Shown: positions 1 through 10,935, counted from the stretch's first letter. The stretch: 64,000 nucleotides of DNA from Forficula auricularia (GCA_024734495.1 JALMQS010000225.1:17057397-17121396), one strand, 5' to 3'. The notes: generated by a model not told the origin, from the letters alone. A program made the numbers and translations.

Positions 1-1
1 T

Positions 2-945
2 AAAAGTCGCAGCTTTCTTTTCAACGTCCGGATTTTTTTCGACTATGGACTTCATTTGCATCTTCCCTAAGCCAAAGAAGCAGGATGTCGAGTCACAACC
101 ACTAAAGGCATGGATGAAGAGGAAAAGCTCTGGTTTCAAAGAGGATTTTGAAGAAGCGATGCTAGAATACATGACATCTGATGCTTTGTCTCTTCCACAT
201 TTATTGTAAAAAATTTCACGTTGGTTTGAGTTCGCAGTAAAGATGATCAGCAAGTCAATGTCCTCACCAACGACTACCACTATATCATAGGTAGAGGCAG
301 CATTTACAGCTGTAGTGATGATGAGCCTATCAGCATCTTCCTCTGCTTGGAGTACTTGAATGTTGTGATTTCTCATTTTTGTTGTCAGCAGCTTTATGAA
401 ACGAATCTTGTTTTTGTCATTTGACAAGCATTTCTGTTGAGGAACCTGTGCCATGGTTTTCTCATCAACGATTATCTCTCGCGATGAGTGTAACTTGGCT
501 CTTCGAAGACGCTCAGAGCTCTTTGTGTTTTTCTGTACAGCATCTACGGGGTAACCATCGAAATCTACTGCCACGTTTGAGCCATAGTGAGCAGTATAGT
601 ACTGTATGTATCTGTCAGCTATCGCACCAAATGATGAGGTTCGAGTCCACGCAACTTTGTGAAGTAGATGCCCTCCATCCACCACTACAAACTTCGTTAA
701 CCCTTGTTTCTCATTTAAGGTTACAGGTTGAAATACTGAATACAAGGTAGATTTTGTGCCCTTTCTCATTCCCTCTTCAGAGAATAATGACATTGGGATT
801 GGTGACAGTTCGTAAGTGAAGAACTCTCGCAATTCTTCATCCGATTGTTTTAAGACACACGACCTGTGAAACAGTGTTAGAGGATCAACAGTTACCTGTT
901 TATTGGCAACAGTAATAGTTCGTACAGCTGAAGAAAGGGAACCAC
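2..945 (-). pseudogene. FEN1/XPG-like nuclease-type ORF of a dispersed repeat, off left edge
   Basis: The minus strand is open for about 314 codons from a TGA near 946 to the window edge. In order it reads FVVVDGGHLLHKVAW, VAVDFDGYP, AEEDADRLIITTAV, VVVVGEDIDLLIIF and FLFIHAFSGCDSTSCFFGLG. The acidic residues in VDFDG, EEDAD and GEDID and the GCDST..GLGK turn are what one expects of a FEN1/XPG or PIN-fold nuclease. Frames of this type recur in invertebrate genomes as uncharacterised, probably transposon-borne proteins. Bases 946-1020 continue plausible coding in another frame (MNFDPDYIIEALYFYDG), so the copy looks frameshifted there and I call it a probable pseudogene. The C-terminus lies outside the window. 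The substrate is unknown. The fold is inferred from motif spacing by eye. Confidence 0.6.
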
Positions 946-1020
946 ATTCTCATTTTCTTTTTTAACATCCCATCATAAAAGTACAGGGCTTCGATAATAT
1001 AATCAGGGTCAAAATTCATT

Positions 1021-1570
1021 CAGAACGACAGAATTGTAAAAAATTGCGAAGTTCGAAAAAAATGATAAACTTTGAAAAGCTTAATCTCGGAAACTATTGA
1101 GCCTATAGAGACAGTTCTAGTATCATATTGTAGCAAATTTAGTCTACTTTAAAAACGTCTTAAAAAAGTTTTTTCAAAAACTAGTCCTTTAAGGTTATAA
1201 TCACCAAAATTTGAAAAAATAACGATTTTTTCGATATTTGACAAAGTTGCGTTCGGCGCTCGAGGTCACAAACTTGAATTATTCATTAGGCCAACATTAT
1301 AAACAAGTCTGCAAAAAATCAGAACTACCGGATTTGACGCATACTACCCCATTCTTGCAGGCGACAAAGTTACTGGACTATCTACTTTATTTAAATTTAA
1401 TTCCCTTTAATATAATCGTATGAAAGGTCAGAAAGTGATAAATTTTAAGTGATTTTTGTACGAATCAATGCTTAAAAATATCAATAATAAATAAGAATGA
1501 ATTCGTTATATCCAGTATTTTGGTAGATATAAGGTACGGAACTCATATCACGTGTTCGGGCTTATTTTTA
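1021..1570. repeat. AT-rich repeat-derived spacer
   Basis: No gene seen. Bases 1487-1570 match 50168-50265 (a GAATTCGTTATATCCAG segment), so this is the left part of a dispersed repeat that the adjacent Tc1-like element interrupted. Confidence 0.5.
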
Positions 1571-1572
1571 TA

Positions 1573-3161
1573 CGAGCCCCGTCCCATCTCAATTGGCCCA
1601 CCAATATTTTCTTTTTAAATAAAATTATGCTAATTCACGGTAAATTTAATTTAAATATTTATTTTTATTATCATTTGGAACAACATTTTAAACAATTTAA
1701 AACATTTTATTGTAACATTTAACTTAAAATTATTTTTTAATTGTTAAAAACAAGGAAAACATACAAAATCCAAAACCTTTACCACTGTGTGACGTCGCCT
1801 TTATTTTTAATTACGGCTTGAATTCTTTTGGGCAACGTACTTATTAAGTTTTGACACTCATCTTGAGTGAAAGTATCCCAAATATTTTGAAGTTTGTGTT
1901 TTAATTCGACTACGTTTCTAGCTGGTTGTATTCGTAATAGCTTTTTCATTGTGTGCCAAAGAGTTTCTATTGGTGACAAGTCGAGACTGTTTGCCACCCA
2001 CTCCAAAAGTAGAACATTATGATCAGAAAGCCATTTTAAAGATTTTCATGATGTATGTCAGGCCTCCCCGTCTTGTTGGAACATTATTATTATTCTGCAA
2101 TGCATCTGCCATTGTTGGAAGTAACGATTTTTTTAAAATCTCTAAATATTTATTGGTGTTTACAATTACATCAATGAAGTGAAGTTTTCCAACGCCTCTA
2201 GCAGACATTGAATCCCATACCTTAACTGAAGCAGGAAATTTTACTTTCTTTTTTAAAGAATCTGAATTGAAAGCTTCATTTTTCTGACGAATAACACTGC
2301 TTCGATTGTCCCCAACACAAACTTCAAAACGAGACTCATCACTCCAATGGACACTATTCCATTCATCACTCGTCCAATTAATGTGACTTTTAGCCCATTT
2401 AAACCGGTTTTTCTTTTGTTTTAATTGCTTTCGCCTAAAAAAATTAGTAAAATTACAAAAAAAAAATTTGGAATAAGTTGCAATAAAATTACCTTGTAAG
2501 TTTTAAAACCTAACTTAAGGGCTTCTCTATGGCACGTGGATCTTGAAACACTTCGCCCCACAGCATCGCTCCAAAGAACAGATAATTCACCATAGTTCGA
2601 ACGCCTGTTTTTTCTAATAATCTTCTTCATAGCCCGTCTATCAGCATCTGATATTTTGGATTTCGACGCATACCGATGTTTTGTAGTTATTTTACCCGTT
2701 GTTTTATAAACTCGAATAATATTTTTGACAGTAAACTTTGATAAATTAACTAGATCGCCAATTTCCGCGTTTGATTTTCCCTTTTTAAATAAATTGATAA
2801 TAATTGAGCAAATTTTTTCATCAACAAACTTTTCATGAGTCATTTTTACTAAGAATAAACAAAACAAACGTTCTTTTGTTGGAAAAAGGCAAAGCCTACT
2901 TGATTATTTCACATATTCAAAGATTCTTAAAAAACAAAATAATTCGTGAAAAGCAAAGAACTATTTTTTATATAAAAATATCTTTTTAACAATTAAAAAT
3001 AATTTTAAGTTAAATGTTACAATAAAATGTTTTAAATTGTTTAAAATGTTGTTCCAAATGATAATAAAAATAAATATTTAAATTAAATTTACCGTGAATT
3101 AGCATAATTTTATTTAAAAAGAAAAAATATTGGTGGGCCAATTGAGATGGGACGGGGCTCG
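1573..3161 (-). mobile_element. Tc1-like DNA transposon with ~175-bp TIRs
   Basis: Both ends begin CGAGCCCCGTCCCAT and are flanked by TA (1571-1572 and 3162-3163), the target duplication of the Tc1/mariner superfamily. The inverted repeats are close to identical for about 175 bp (1573-1750 and 2990-3161). The 1589-bp body carries a decayed transposase on the minus strand. The related repeat at 50.2 kb lacks this insertion. A second, decayed right end lies at 5790-6010. Confidence 0.9.
1779..2844 (-). pseudogene. Tc1-like transposase, frameshifted
   Basis: Read on the minus strand from the ATG at 2844 (MTHEKFVDEK). The N-terminus has a helix-turn-helix (GKSNAEIGDLVNLSKFTVKN) and a second basic/HTH part (SDADRRAMKKIIRKN). 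The first catalytic aspartate is in WSDESRF, the second in MFQQDG, and the third acidic residue in LDLSPIETLW, the order of a DD34E Tc1 enzyme. It ends AVIKNKGDVTQW, with the stop at 1779. Between GFKTYK (near 2495) and KQLKQKKNRF (near 2425) lies a ~60-bp AT-rich stretch with GT...AG ends, but joining these leaves the frame off by one base. Another frame change and two stops fall near the second aspartate. It cannot encode an active enzyme as it stands. Confidence 0.85.
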
Positions 3162-3185
3162 TATATTTGATAGATCTTTTAAATA

Positions 3186-3341
3186 TAAGCTCTGCTTTTT
3201 TTTTTTGGCTTTTCGGCCTTTCTAGCCATAAGCCTAATTAAGATACTAGTTATATTTTTTTTTTAAATTTGTCTCTACCTCCGGGGTCAGAATTTAGCTG
3301 GATGCCTCGAGTCGGATTCGAACCCGGGTCCCCTGGTTAAT
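3186..3341 (-). mobile_element. tRNA-derived SINE (family S1), 5'-truncated
   Basis: Shares the body and T-arm box (GGATTCGAACCCGGGT on +) with 17118-17303, but stops after GGTTA and lacks the A-box half. The 5' truncation fits target-primed reverse transcription. It is flanked by ATAAGCTCT on both sides (near 3177 and 3342), a 9-bp target duplication. The related repeat at 50.3 kb has no insertion here. The poly-T run at the left is the tail. Confidence 0.75.
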
Positions 3342-4380
3342 AAGCTCTTTCTAATTATGATAAAAATTAAATTATAGCCAAAAATGATTTTTCTTTAAAT
3401 AACAGTGTTTATACTTGTTAAAAAGACAATTATCTGGGCTCTATTTATAAAGAAAATTTTATCACGTAAATAAATGAAAACTTAAAAATTTAAGCGTTAT
3501 GTGCAGGTATTCAATTTTCCTACAATTAAAAAAATTCTATTAAAGAATGAAATGATTATTTGGAGGAGTGTCTAATTTAAAGGCCGATCAAAAATAAAAA
3601 AACAAAAATAATCATAGAGGATAAGGAATCCAAGTAAAGATCTCTTTAAGTAGAATAATTAGATTTAATTTTTTTTTTAATTTATTACTAGTGAAATTAC
3701 TTCAAAAGTGGACGTTTGTAACTTATCGGGTTAAAAAAACTATGAAAAAATCCCACAAATTCACTCATTCCCTTTTTATCAATGATAAATAAAACGAATT
3801 TGATATATCAAGTATTTCGGGAGTACCTTCTATAAGGTACCAACACCCTCGGAATGCGACTCACAATTAGACAACCTATTTTAATGATTTTATTGGGATT
3901 TTAAGTTGTTGTCATAATATTTTGTACCTTAATGTTAATGTTTTTTTAATAGATCTTCGATTTCAATCAAATTAAATCATTTTATTTATTTTAAAACCCT
4001 CTTTATATTTCCTTAATTACCAAATACAAAATATACTTTTATTTAAGATAAATTTGTGAATTGGTAAATGGGGGGAATGGGGAAGATGAATGGACCAATC
4101 GACTTGATTGGGGAATAATGGAATTAAAATAATTATCGGAAAAGAGGTTTTTTTATCTAATTAGATTTTTCCTCTTAATAAAAACAAGGACTAAAGATGA
4201 ATAAGGACACGCGATGGTGGAGAAGTAATCTCCGGAATCGAAGCAAAAATACAATGTGTATACATTAATTAATGTAAAATAATTGGTTTAATAAAATTTA
4301 TAAGATAAATTTGTAGTATCAGTTTATGATTATTTTTTAAATAATCAGTAAGTAAAATTTAAAGGTAGGTTTCACAAAAT
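3342..4380. repeat. AT-rich repeat-derived spacer
   Basis: The first ~230 bp continue the dispersed repeat seen at 50300-50560. No gene, RNA or clear element recognised in the remainder. Confidence 0.4.
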
Positions 4381-4545
4381 AAAACAAATATATGTTTTGA
4401 GTTTCATCTCGATATATATATTTCGGGTTTTGAGCCTATTCTATGTTAATTCTTGATGATGGGGTCAAAACCCGAAATATATATATCGAGATAAAAATAT
4501 TTGTTTTATTTTGTGAAACCTACATTTAAATTTTACTTACTGATT
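4372..4545. repeat. Inverted repeat with hammerhead-like segment
   Basis: Arms of about 75 bp: 4372-4435 is the reverse complement of 4466-4540 (AAACCTAC, TCGATATATATATTTCGGG). The plus-strand arm carries TTGATGATGGGGT then ACCCGAAATATA, a decayed form of the module annotated at 33156. Intergenic between the 4.7 kb exon and the left edge. Confidence 0.55.
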
Positions 4546-4693
4546 ATTTAAAAATGTTTCCCTTTGAATCGACACATACCTTTTAAAAAATGATTATTTT
4601 TTACACGAAGAAGGGCGGTCCTATTCTTAGTTGACCGGCTTATTAGAAAGAAACTTTTGATTGGATTCTATAGAAATTAAATTTGTGCTGTAC

Positions 4694-5210
4694 CTGGATG
4701 TCCCTCGACGTAAAATCCTGATTCAACACTCTCATCGACGATCACTTGGCTGGAATTAATTGTAACATCGACGATCGCGTTTTCACCGCGGCATTTATCC
4801 AGAGGGCCATGGACGAGGAGAGCGAATTCCTCCCGGATGTTGTCCGCAAGAAGCTGGTCAATCCTTTGGTTGTCAGTGTCCTCTAAACATATGTGCAATA
4901 CCCTGGAATAGACCTGTCTATGGGGACAGCAGACCCGCAACCGAGCTGGCTGCTCAGCGGGGTAAGTTTGATTACACCCTACATTGGCGAGGGTGTCGTT
5001 GACAACGCCAAAACAGGTATCTTCGGGTATTTCGCAATTAGGCGGTTCAGGGCTTTCGGTGTAATTGACAAACAGTGAGGTGTATTTAAAAAAGTCATTT
5101 GTCTCGCATATTCCACTGGTTGTGTTGAAGAAGTAATCTTCGGTGCAGCATCGGCGTGCGTTGCTGCCGAGAATAAGAGATAGGAGCAGGAGTAGCAGCG
5201 GAGGCGCCAT
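4694..5210 (-). CDS. First exon of a secreted/receptor gene with signal peptide, possibly Methuselah-like
   Basis: Start chosen at the ATG at 5210-5208, because it opens a typical signal peptide (MAPPLLLLLLSLILGSNA). The frame stays open upstream only through a GTG and proline/arginine-rich sequence. The exon encodes 172 residues plus one base and ends at AG|GTACAG (donor 4693-4692), phase 1. After the signal there are ten cysteines (RRCC, SGIC, NC, TC, GC, VCC, HIC, KC) and five N-glycosylation sequons (NTTS, NYTE, NDTL, NQTY, NSSQ). A CCP..Q-type motif (VCCPHRQVYSRVLHIC) recalls the CCP.G motif of Methuselah ectodomains, and intron phase and strand match the receptor gene upstream. The remaining exons lie left of position 1 or were not found. 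It is certainly an extracellular domain; family assignment is tentative. GC content is well above its surroundings, as expected for selected coding sequence. Confidence 0.75.
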
Positions 5211-5344
5211 GGATGATAGCTCCACTGGGTCAGAAGAACAACTGAGCAGAACAAGAGGAAAAGAGCGAGGGGGCCGCGCGCAGCGCACTTGGCAACACCC
5301 ACCCGACACAATACATCAACAAGTAAGTACCATGGCTTAGGCAT

Positions 5345-5789
5345 TTTACTTATGACTTACTTGGTAAGTACATAGAGTTTAATAAAAATTTTTTTTTGAT
5401 TTTTAATAAAATAGTTTTATAGTTTTGTGTTTCTTCATCTGTGTGTCTGCATACAGATGGACACACTAGCTCATGAAGAAAACGTAGACACTTCGTTCTG
5501 GTGCCAAATCGTTGTTGGTATTTCAAATTCAGGAGAAGTCGTTAGATTTCGAGCTCTCTAGCTCCAGAATTTCAGGTTGAAAAATTTCATATCTATGTGT
5601 TATTTCATTTTATCTTTTATACCAAATATTTTTTTTTAGAATATTTGCATTTCTAAGGGTAGTTTATTAGAAGTCTAATTTGAAAAAAAGCTAATTACTT
5701 CTTTGAAATAATTTTTAAAAATATGAAATACATAAATATTATAAAACAATTAATTATTAATAATTATATCCAATTTTGAACAAAAAAGA
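5345..5789. other. Intergenic, upstream of the 5210 exon
   Basis: No gene or clear repeat. This and 5211-5344 hold the 5' leader and promoter of the minus-strand gene starting at 5210. No convincing core promoter motif can be singled out. Confidence 0.3.
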
Positions 5790-6010
5790 AAATATTCGTG
5801 AAAAGCAAAGAACTATTTTTTATATAAAAATGTTTTTAACAATTAAAAAATAATTTTAGGTTAAATGTTACAATAAAATGTTTTAAATTGTTTAAAATGT
5901 TGTTCCAAATAATAATAAAAATAAATATTTAAATTAAATTTTACCGTGAATTAGCTTAATTTTATTTAAAAAAAATATTGGTGGGCCAATTGGGATCGGA
6001 CGGGGATCGT
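5790..6010. mobile_element. Decayed right end of a second Tc1-like copy
   Basis: About 220 bp matching 2938-3163, including AAAGCAAAGAACTATT and the terminal TIR (GGTGGGCCAATTGGGATCGG). Mutated terminus, no transposase. Confidence 0.75.
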
Positions 6011-6879
6011 AACATAAATACAATGTAAAATTTATATTCAGTTTTTTGTTAAAACTCCTGATGAAGGGTTCATAGCACGAAATATGTATAGAGATAAATA
6101 AAAAAAATCTCCAAAATAATTTAAAAGATTTTTTAATTTTTTAAATTTTATTTCCACTTTGTGAAACACCACTATAATCCGTTAAATAATTCCTGTGTTC
6201 TATATACTTCTAGCATTAACTTTTTGCTAGTATTGTCGCGAAACAACTACCTTAAAAGAGAATTTTTCAATATTTGTATTTTATTTAGAGCTTATATAAT
6301 TTATTACTAAAGATTTTCTAATATTAAGAGAAGCCGAAACAAGTTCAGTCTTGTTTGATTGAATTAGAATAAATTGTTCGATTGAATTCTTATAAGAGTT
6401 CTCTTTTAGTTACCTTTTGGCATTAATATATTAACTAGTACTGATTATTGCAGGGTTTAATGTTCACTCCCCACCTAAGGCCCCTTGGGCCCCTTGACCC
6501 CGTGCGACTTCAACTTTTGACTCCTCTACAGGCCAAAACGCCGTTCTCGAGCCAGTAAGGACTGGCAAGTGATAGCGCTAGCGGCTACGCGTCTTCCAGG
6601 TTAGATTTTTCCCATTCTTTTTTGAATTTTCCTTATTCTAACTATTCATTATTTAATTATTAATATTACAGTTAAAAAAATAAGTTATTTCATTAATAAT
6701 ATTTCGATTTCTACACTATTTTCAAAAACATTACCACAATTAATTATTAATAATCCCCCTGTCCAAAAATATGGTATAGAATATACATTTTAATTTTTTT
6801 TTTTTTTTATTAAAATTGACCTTGTCCGTTAGGACATTTATTCTTTTAAATTTTTTTGTCCAAAAATATGGTATACATA
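6011..6879. other. AT-rich intergenic DNA
   Basis: A decayed CTGATGAAGGG...GAAAT segment lies at 6056-6095. 6470-6600 is a GC-richer patch of unknown nature. No gene seen. Confidence 0.35.
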
Positions 6880-7462
6880 AAACACTTGTGTAAAAAAAGG
6901 CCAAGTTCGATTAATGAAATCCGTTTGGCAAAAAAGTAGTGAGATCTAATGCGCTGCCAAGTTCAATATCATCAATTTATTAAATGAGTCGAGAATATAT
7001 TAGTAACTTCAATTAAAACGAATGTTTTTCATTTCACATGTCCCTCTATATTTTTTATTTAATTCACATTTTTAGTAGAAATTATTTTTCTATAACTTGG
7101 CTTTTACGCATTAAATTATTAATATTTTTGTTTGATAGGGCCTCCACTTCTCCCTTTTAGCCCTTCCATCCTCTCTTATTAAGATCTCATGATATGGTAA
7201 CTAGTAATTCGTGACATACATAACAATGCGTAAAAGCCAAGTTTTATGAAAATAATTTCAACTAAAAATGTGAATTTAATAAAAAATATAGAGGGACATG
7301 TGAAATGAAAAACATTCGTTTTAATTGAAGTTACTAATATATTCTCGACTCATTTAATAAATTGATGATATTGAACTTGGCAGCACATTAGATCTCACTA
7401 CTTTTTTTGGCAAACGGATTTTATTAATCGAACTTGGCCTTTTTTTACACAAGTGTTTTTGT
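6880..7462. repeat. Foldback element with ~230-bp arms
   Basis: 6880-7110 is nearly the reverse complement of 7220-7462. Termini are ACACTTGTGTAAAAAAAGGCC and its complement; the inner arms share AACTTGGCTTTTACGCA. The spacer is about 100 bp. Non-coding, MITE-like. Confidence 0.8.
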
Positions 7463-7524
7463 TGAGATTTCACTTCTTTTTGTAAGTTGGATGGGAATTT
7501 AGCCTGCAAGATTCACGCATTTAT

Positions 7525-9010
7525 TTTAAAGGCTGATGAAGATATTTTTCGATTTCTCACTTTATTAGTGATTCAAGTTATTGCACTATGTCAAATTTTA
7601 GCATTCTAGTGTCGTTGAATTTTCACTATTAGTTAATTTAGCTCATATATTTCACTCCTTCATTTTAGATGCTGATTAAGGGAAAGTTACAGTTTTTCGA
7701 TTTCTCCTATTGTTAATTCCCCAAAATCTACTAACATGCCAAATTTTAGCATTTTATACCCTTTGAATTTTTACCTGATAAGAATTTATATTATAAGCTT
7801 CACAACTTCTTATAAGATGCTGAGGAAGGAAACGTTTCGTTTTTCGATTCTCTTCTTTATCAAGTCAAGCTCTACCAGTATGTCAAATTCCATCATTCTA
7901 GAGTCATTGTATTTTCACTATATGATAATTTAGTCCATAAATTTCACCCATTCATTTTATGTTCTGAAGAAGGGAAATTTTCGGTCCTTGATTTCACCAT
8001 TTTATTAACGCCCTAAAATCTACCACCATCCCAAATATAATGAAATTTTATCGCACAAATAAATACATCCCCTTCATTTTATGCCCTGAAGAAGGCAAAG
8101 TTTCGGTTTTTCGATTTCACCCTTTATTAACGCTCCAAAATCTAACACCATTTAGAAATTAATGAAATTTTATCCCACAAAAAATACGCCCCCCCCCCTC
8201 CTTCATTTTATATCCTGAAGAAGGGAAGTTTCGGTTTTTCGATTTCTCTCTTTATTAACGCCCCAAACACTACCACCATCCCGAAAATAATGAAAATTTA
8301 TAGCACGAATATCACTACTTCATTTTATGTCCTGAAGAACGGCAAGTTTCGATTTTTCGATTTCACCCTTTATTAATGTACCTACCAAATTCTACCAATA
8401 TGCCAAGTTTTAGCATTCTAAGATCAATATATTTTCATTGTATGTTAATTTAGTCTATAAATTTCACCCCTTCATTTCGTGCCCCGAAGAAGTGAAAGTT
8501 TCGGTGTTTCAAGTTACTCTTTAATTAATGTGCCAATCTTTACCAGTATGCCAAATTTCAGCATTCTATGTTCATTGAATTTTTAGTATGTGTTAATTAA
8601 GTCTATAACTTTCACCTATTCATTTTAGGTCCTGAAGAATTGAAAGTTTCGATTTTTGGATGTTTCCCATAAATTGTATCCCAAACTCTACCACCATGCC
8701 AAGTTTTAACAATCTAGGATCAATATATTTTAACTGTATGTTAATTTAGCCTATAAATTTCACCCCTTCATTTGGGGCCCTGAAGAAGTGAAAGTTTCGG
8801 TGTTTCAAATTCCTCTTTTATTCATGTGCCAATCTTTACCAGTGTGCAAAATTTCAGCATTCTAAGTTCATTGTGTTTTCACTATATATGTTAATTTAGC
8901 CTATAACATTCACTCTTTCATTTTAGCTCCTGAAGAAGGGAAAGTTTCGATTTTTAGATTTTTCCCATTAATTGTATCCCAAATTATACCAGCATGCCAA
9001 ATTTCAACAT
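7525..9010. repeat. Degenerate tandem array, ~11 units of 118-154 bp
   Basis: The motif GCTGA(A/T)GAAGGGAAAGTTTCG(G)TTTTTCGATTTC begins each unit near 7532, 7668, 7817, 7964, 8087, 8214, 8332, 8486, 8632, 8781 and 8930. It is followed by a TTTATTAA...CCAAA stretch, TACCA..ATGCCAAATTT, GCATTCTA and AATTTCACCCCTTCATTT. An isolated unit sits at 10745-10880. Short frames here are not genes. Confidence 0.85.
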
Positions 9011-9330
9011 TCTAGGATCAGCGGAAGTACTCTAGAATTTTGATGAGTGAGTGAGTGACTAAAAAGCCATATCTATATCGCCTATCTTTGGCTTCTTGTA
9101 ACTTGGACGGTATAAGCAGTAGAAATATGAAATTTTGTAATTTAGTTAAGCTTATAGACCAGTATTGTGGAAAAAATTTCAGCCATGTAGAGGTTTCCAG
9201 TACGAAGTTACAGAGGCGTCAAAATGGCCTGAGTTGTTTCCTGTAAAGGGTAGTCTGGCAATGCACACACCCCGTTCGAATCGAACTTGGGTGGGGCACT
9301 GCCGTGCCCCCAGATTAAAACAAAAATTAA
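9011..9330. mobile_element. Helitron-like 3' end attached to the tandem array (tentative)
   Basis: After the array comes AGGATCAGCGGAAGTACT, a GTGAGTGAGTGA tract, about 200 bp, then a GC hairpin (GGGGCACTGCCGTGCCCC, 9293-9310) followed by CAGAT. A parallel end at 10858-10935 has a hairpin of different sequence followed by CTAGAT. A hairpin just before CTRR is the 3' signature of Helitrons, and tandem arrays inside such elements are common. Confidence 0.45.
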
Positions 9331-10019
9331 AATATTCTATTCCCTGGTGCCTGAGATGAATTTTTTGAGTATAAAATTTCTCAATTTATATGTAATAAAA
9401 CAGACGTTCCTTAATAAATAACATGGTGTCTAAACATAAAAAAAACATATTATGTCCAGAATCTATTTATTTATATGGTACAAATCCATAACATCCTTGG
9501 CTTGGCAATACATACATACAATACATATAACAATGATTAATAAATATTTTATATTTAATATATAAAATTAGTAAATTTGATGATTGAGTCTTATTTATTT
9601 TGGTCTGATAGAAATAGTACGGCCCTATGGTCCCAAAATAATTTTTAAACTGAATCCTAAAAAACCTGGACATGTGCGAGTTGGGTTTGCATATCTAGGG
9701 TTCCGTAACTAATACATATATTATAAGATTATAACTGATGATTATTAACAAATTCTTTTTAAGTTTACCTTAAGAAGATTTTTTTTAAGTGCTACTCTTG
9801 GCAAAATACCGAATTATTATTAGATATGTAGATGTTAAAAATATTTCTGTGATTAAAATTATTAAGGTTTGAAATTTGAAAATCTGACAAAAAAAATAAA
9901 TGTGAAAAAGGGTTTCGGTACTAACGACTTCGCCAACAAAAGGGTTGAGATCTAAAGGGGTATCTACCATAGCAGTTGCTTAAATCATAGCCAGGAATGT
10001 ACAACATTATTCTTCAATA
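9331..10019. other. AT-rich intergenic DNA
   Basis: No gene recognised. 9785-9970 and 10520-10640 share a GAACTTGG/ACTTCGCC region in inverted order, suggesting they flank the palindrome as parts of one larger inverted structure. Confidence 0.35.
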
Positions 10020-10218
10020 TGTCTTAGAAAATCATAAGATGGTGTCATCTATTAAATCCGATGGAATGAATTATTTTTAATTATATGTCAGAAAGGTTGT
10101 TTTTCAGCCCCTCGGGTTCGATTCCGAGGGCTGAAAAACAACCTTTCTGACATATAATTAAAAATAATTCATTCCATCGGATTTAATAGATGACACCATC
10201 TTATGATTTTCTAAGACA
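10020..10218. repeat. ~199-bp near-perfect palindrome with T-arm-like centre
   Basis: The two ~95-bp arms are reverse complements except for one extra C in the left arm near 10109. The centre reads CTCGGGTTCGATTCCGAG, matching the tRNA T-arm / Pol III B-box consensus GGTTCGANNCC. No coding capacity. Confidence 0.9.
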
Positions 10219-10744
10219 ATTTGAATCTATTACCATCGGAAAATTGAAATCATTCATGTTCTTCAATTGATTTAAAAGAAACTTTACTACGTTCTTTGAT
10301 ATTAAATTTATAACATGGCAAGATTTATGTCCAACTAAATTGTTTGTAGTATAAAATAGAACTACTAGCAAAGCTAAATTTTAAGCTTGTAATAAATATC
10401 AACACGTTAAACATAGTTATTGACTATTCTAATTTACCAAGTTATAAATTCAATATCAAAGAAGGTAACAAATTTTCTTTTAAATCAATTGAAGAACGTT
10501 ATACATCCCTATAGCTATGATTTAAGAAACTGCTATGGAACTTGGTACTCGTTTAGACCTCAACTCTTTTATCGGGGAAGCCGTTTGTACCGAACTTGGC
10601 CTCTTTTCACATTATGTTTTTGGTCAGATATCATTAATTTTTGAAAAATGTTATCCTTTAATTTATCTAAATAATTACATTTAAACATTTATATTAATAA
10701 TGATTAAATATTTCTCATAAAATATCTGTTAAAAACTCAGTCGG
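10219..10744. other. AT-rich intergenic DNA
   Basis: No gene recognised. Confidence 0.35.
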
Positions 10745-10935
10745 TTTCATAAATTTCACCCATTCATTTCGGACCTCGAAGAAGGGAAAGTTTCGGTTTT
10801 TCAATTTCCTCCTTTATTATTGTTCCAAGCTTTACCAGTATGCCAAATTTCAACATTCTAGGATCAGCGGAAGTACTATATTCACATGACCGGTTCGTCG
10901 CCCGTTTTTCCAAACTTGGCTGACACACAGCCGTG
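10745..10935. mobile_element. Single array unit plus Helitron-like end
   Basis: One unit of the 7.5-9.0 kb array (GAAGAAGGGAAAGTTTCGG), the same AGGATCAGCGGAAGTACT junction, and a terminal hairpin (GACACACAGCCGTGTGTC, 10919-10936) followed by TAGAT. The hairpin arms differ from the copy at 9293 but still pair. Confidence 0.45.

Noticed and set aside
421..750. 109-codon plus-strand frame
   Set aside because: It is the antisense shadow of the minus-strand nuclease-like frame.
5211..5309. Upstream extension of the 5210 exon (GTG start, 33 more residues)
   Set aside because: It begins with GTG, adds a proline/arginine-rich stretch before a perfect signal peptide, and is better explained as 5' leader.
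9055..9359. Two overlapping 63-64-codon frames
   Set aside because: They lie in a non-coding repeat with a GTGAGTGAGTGA tract and terminal hairpin.
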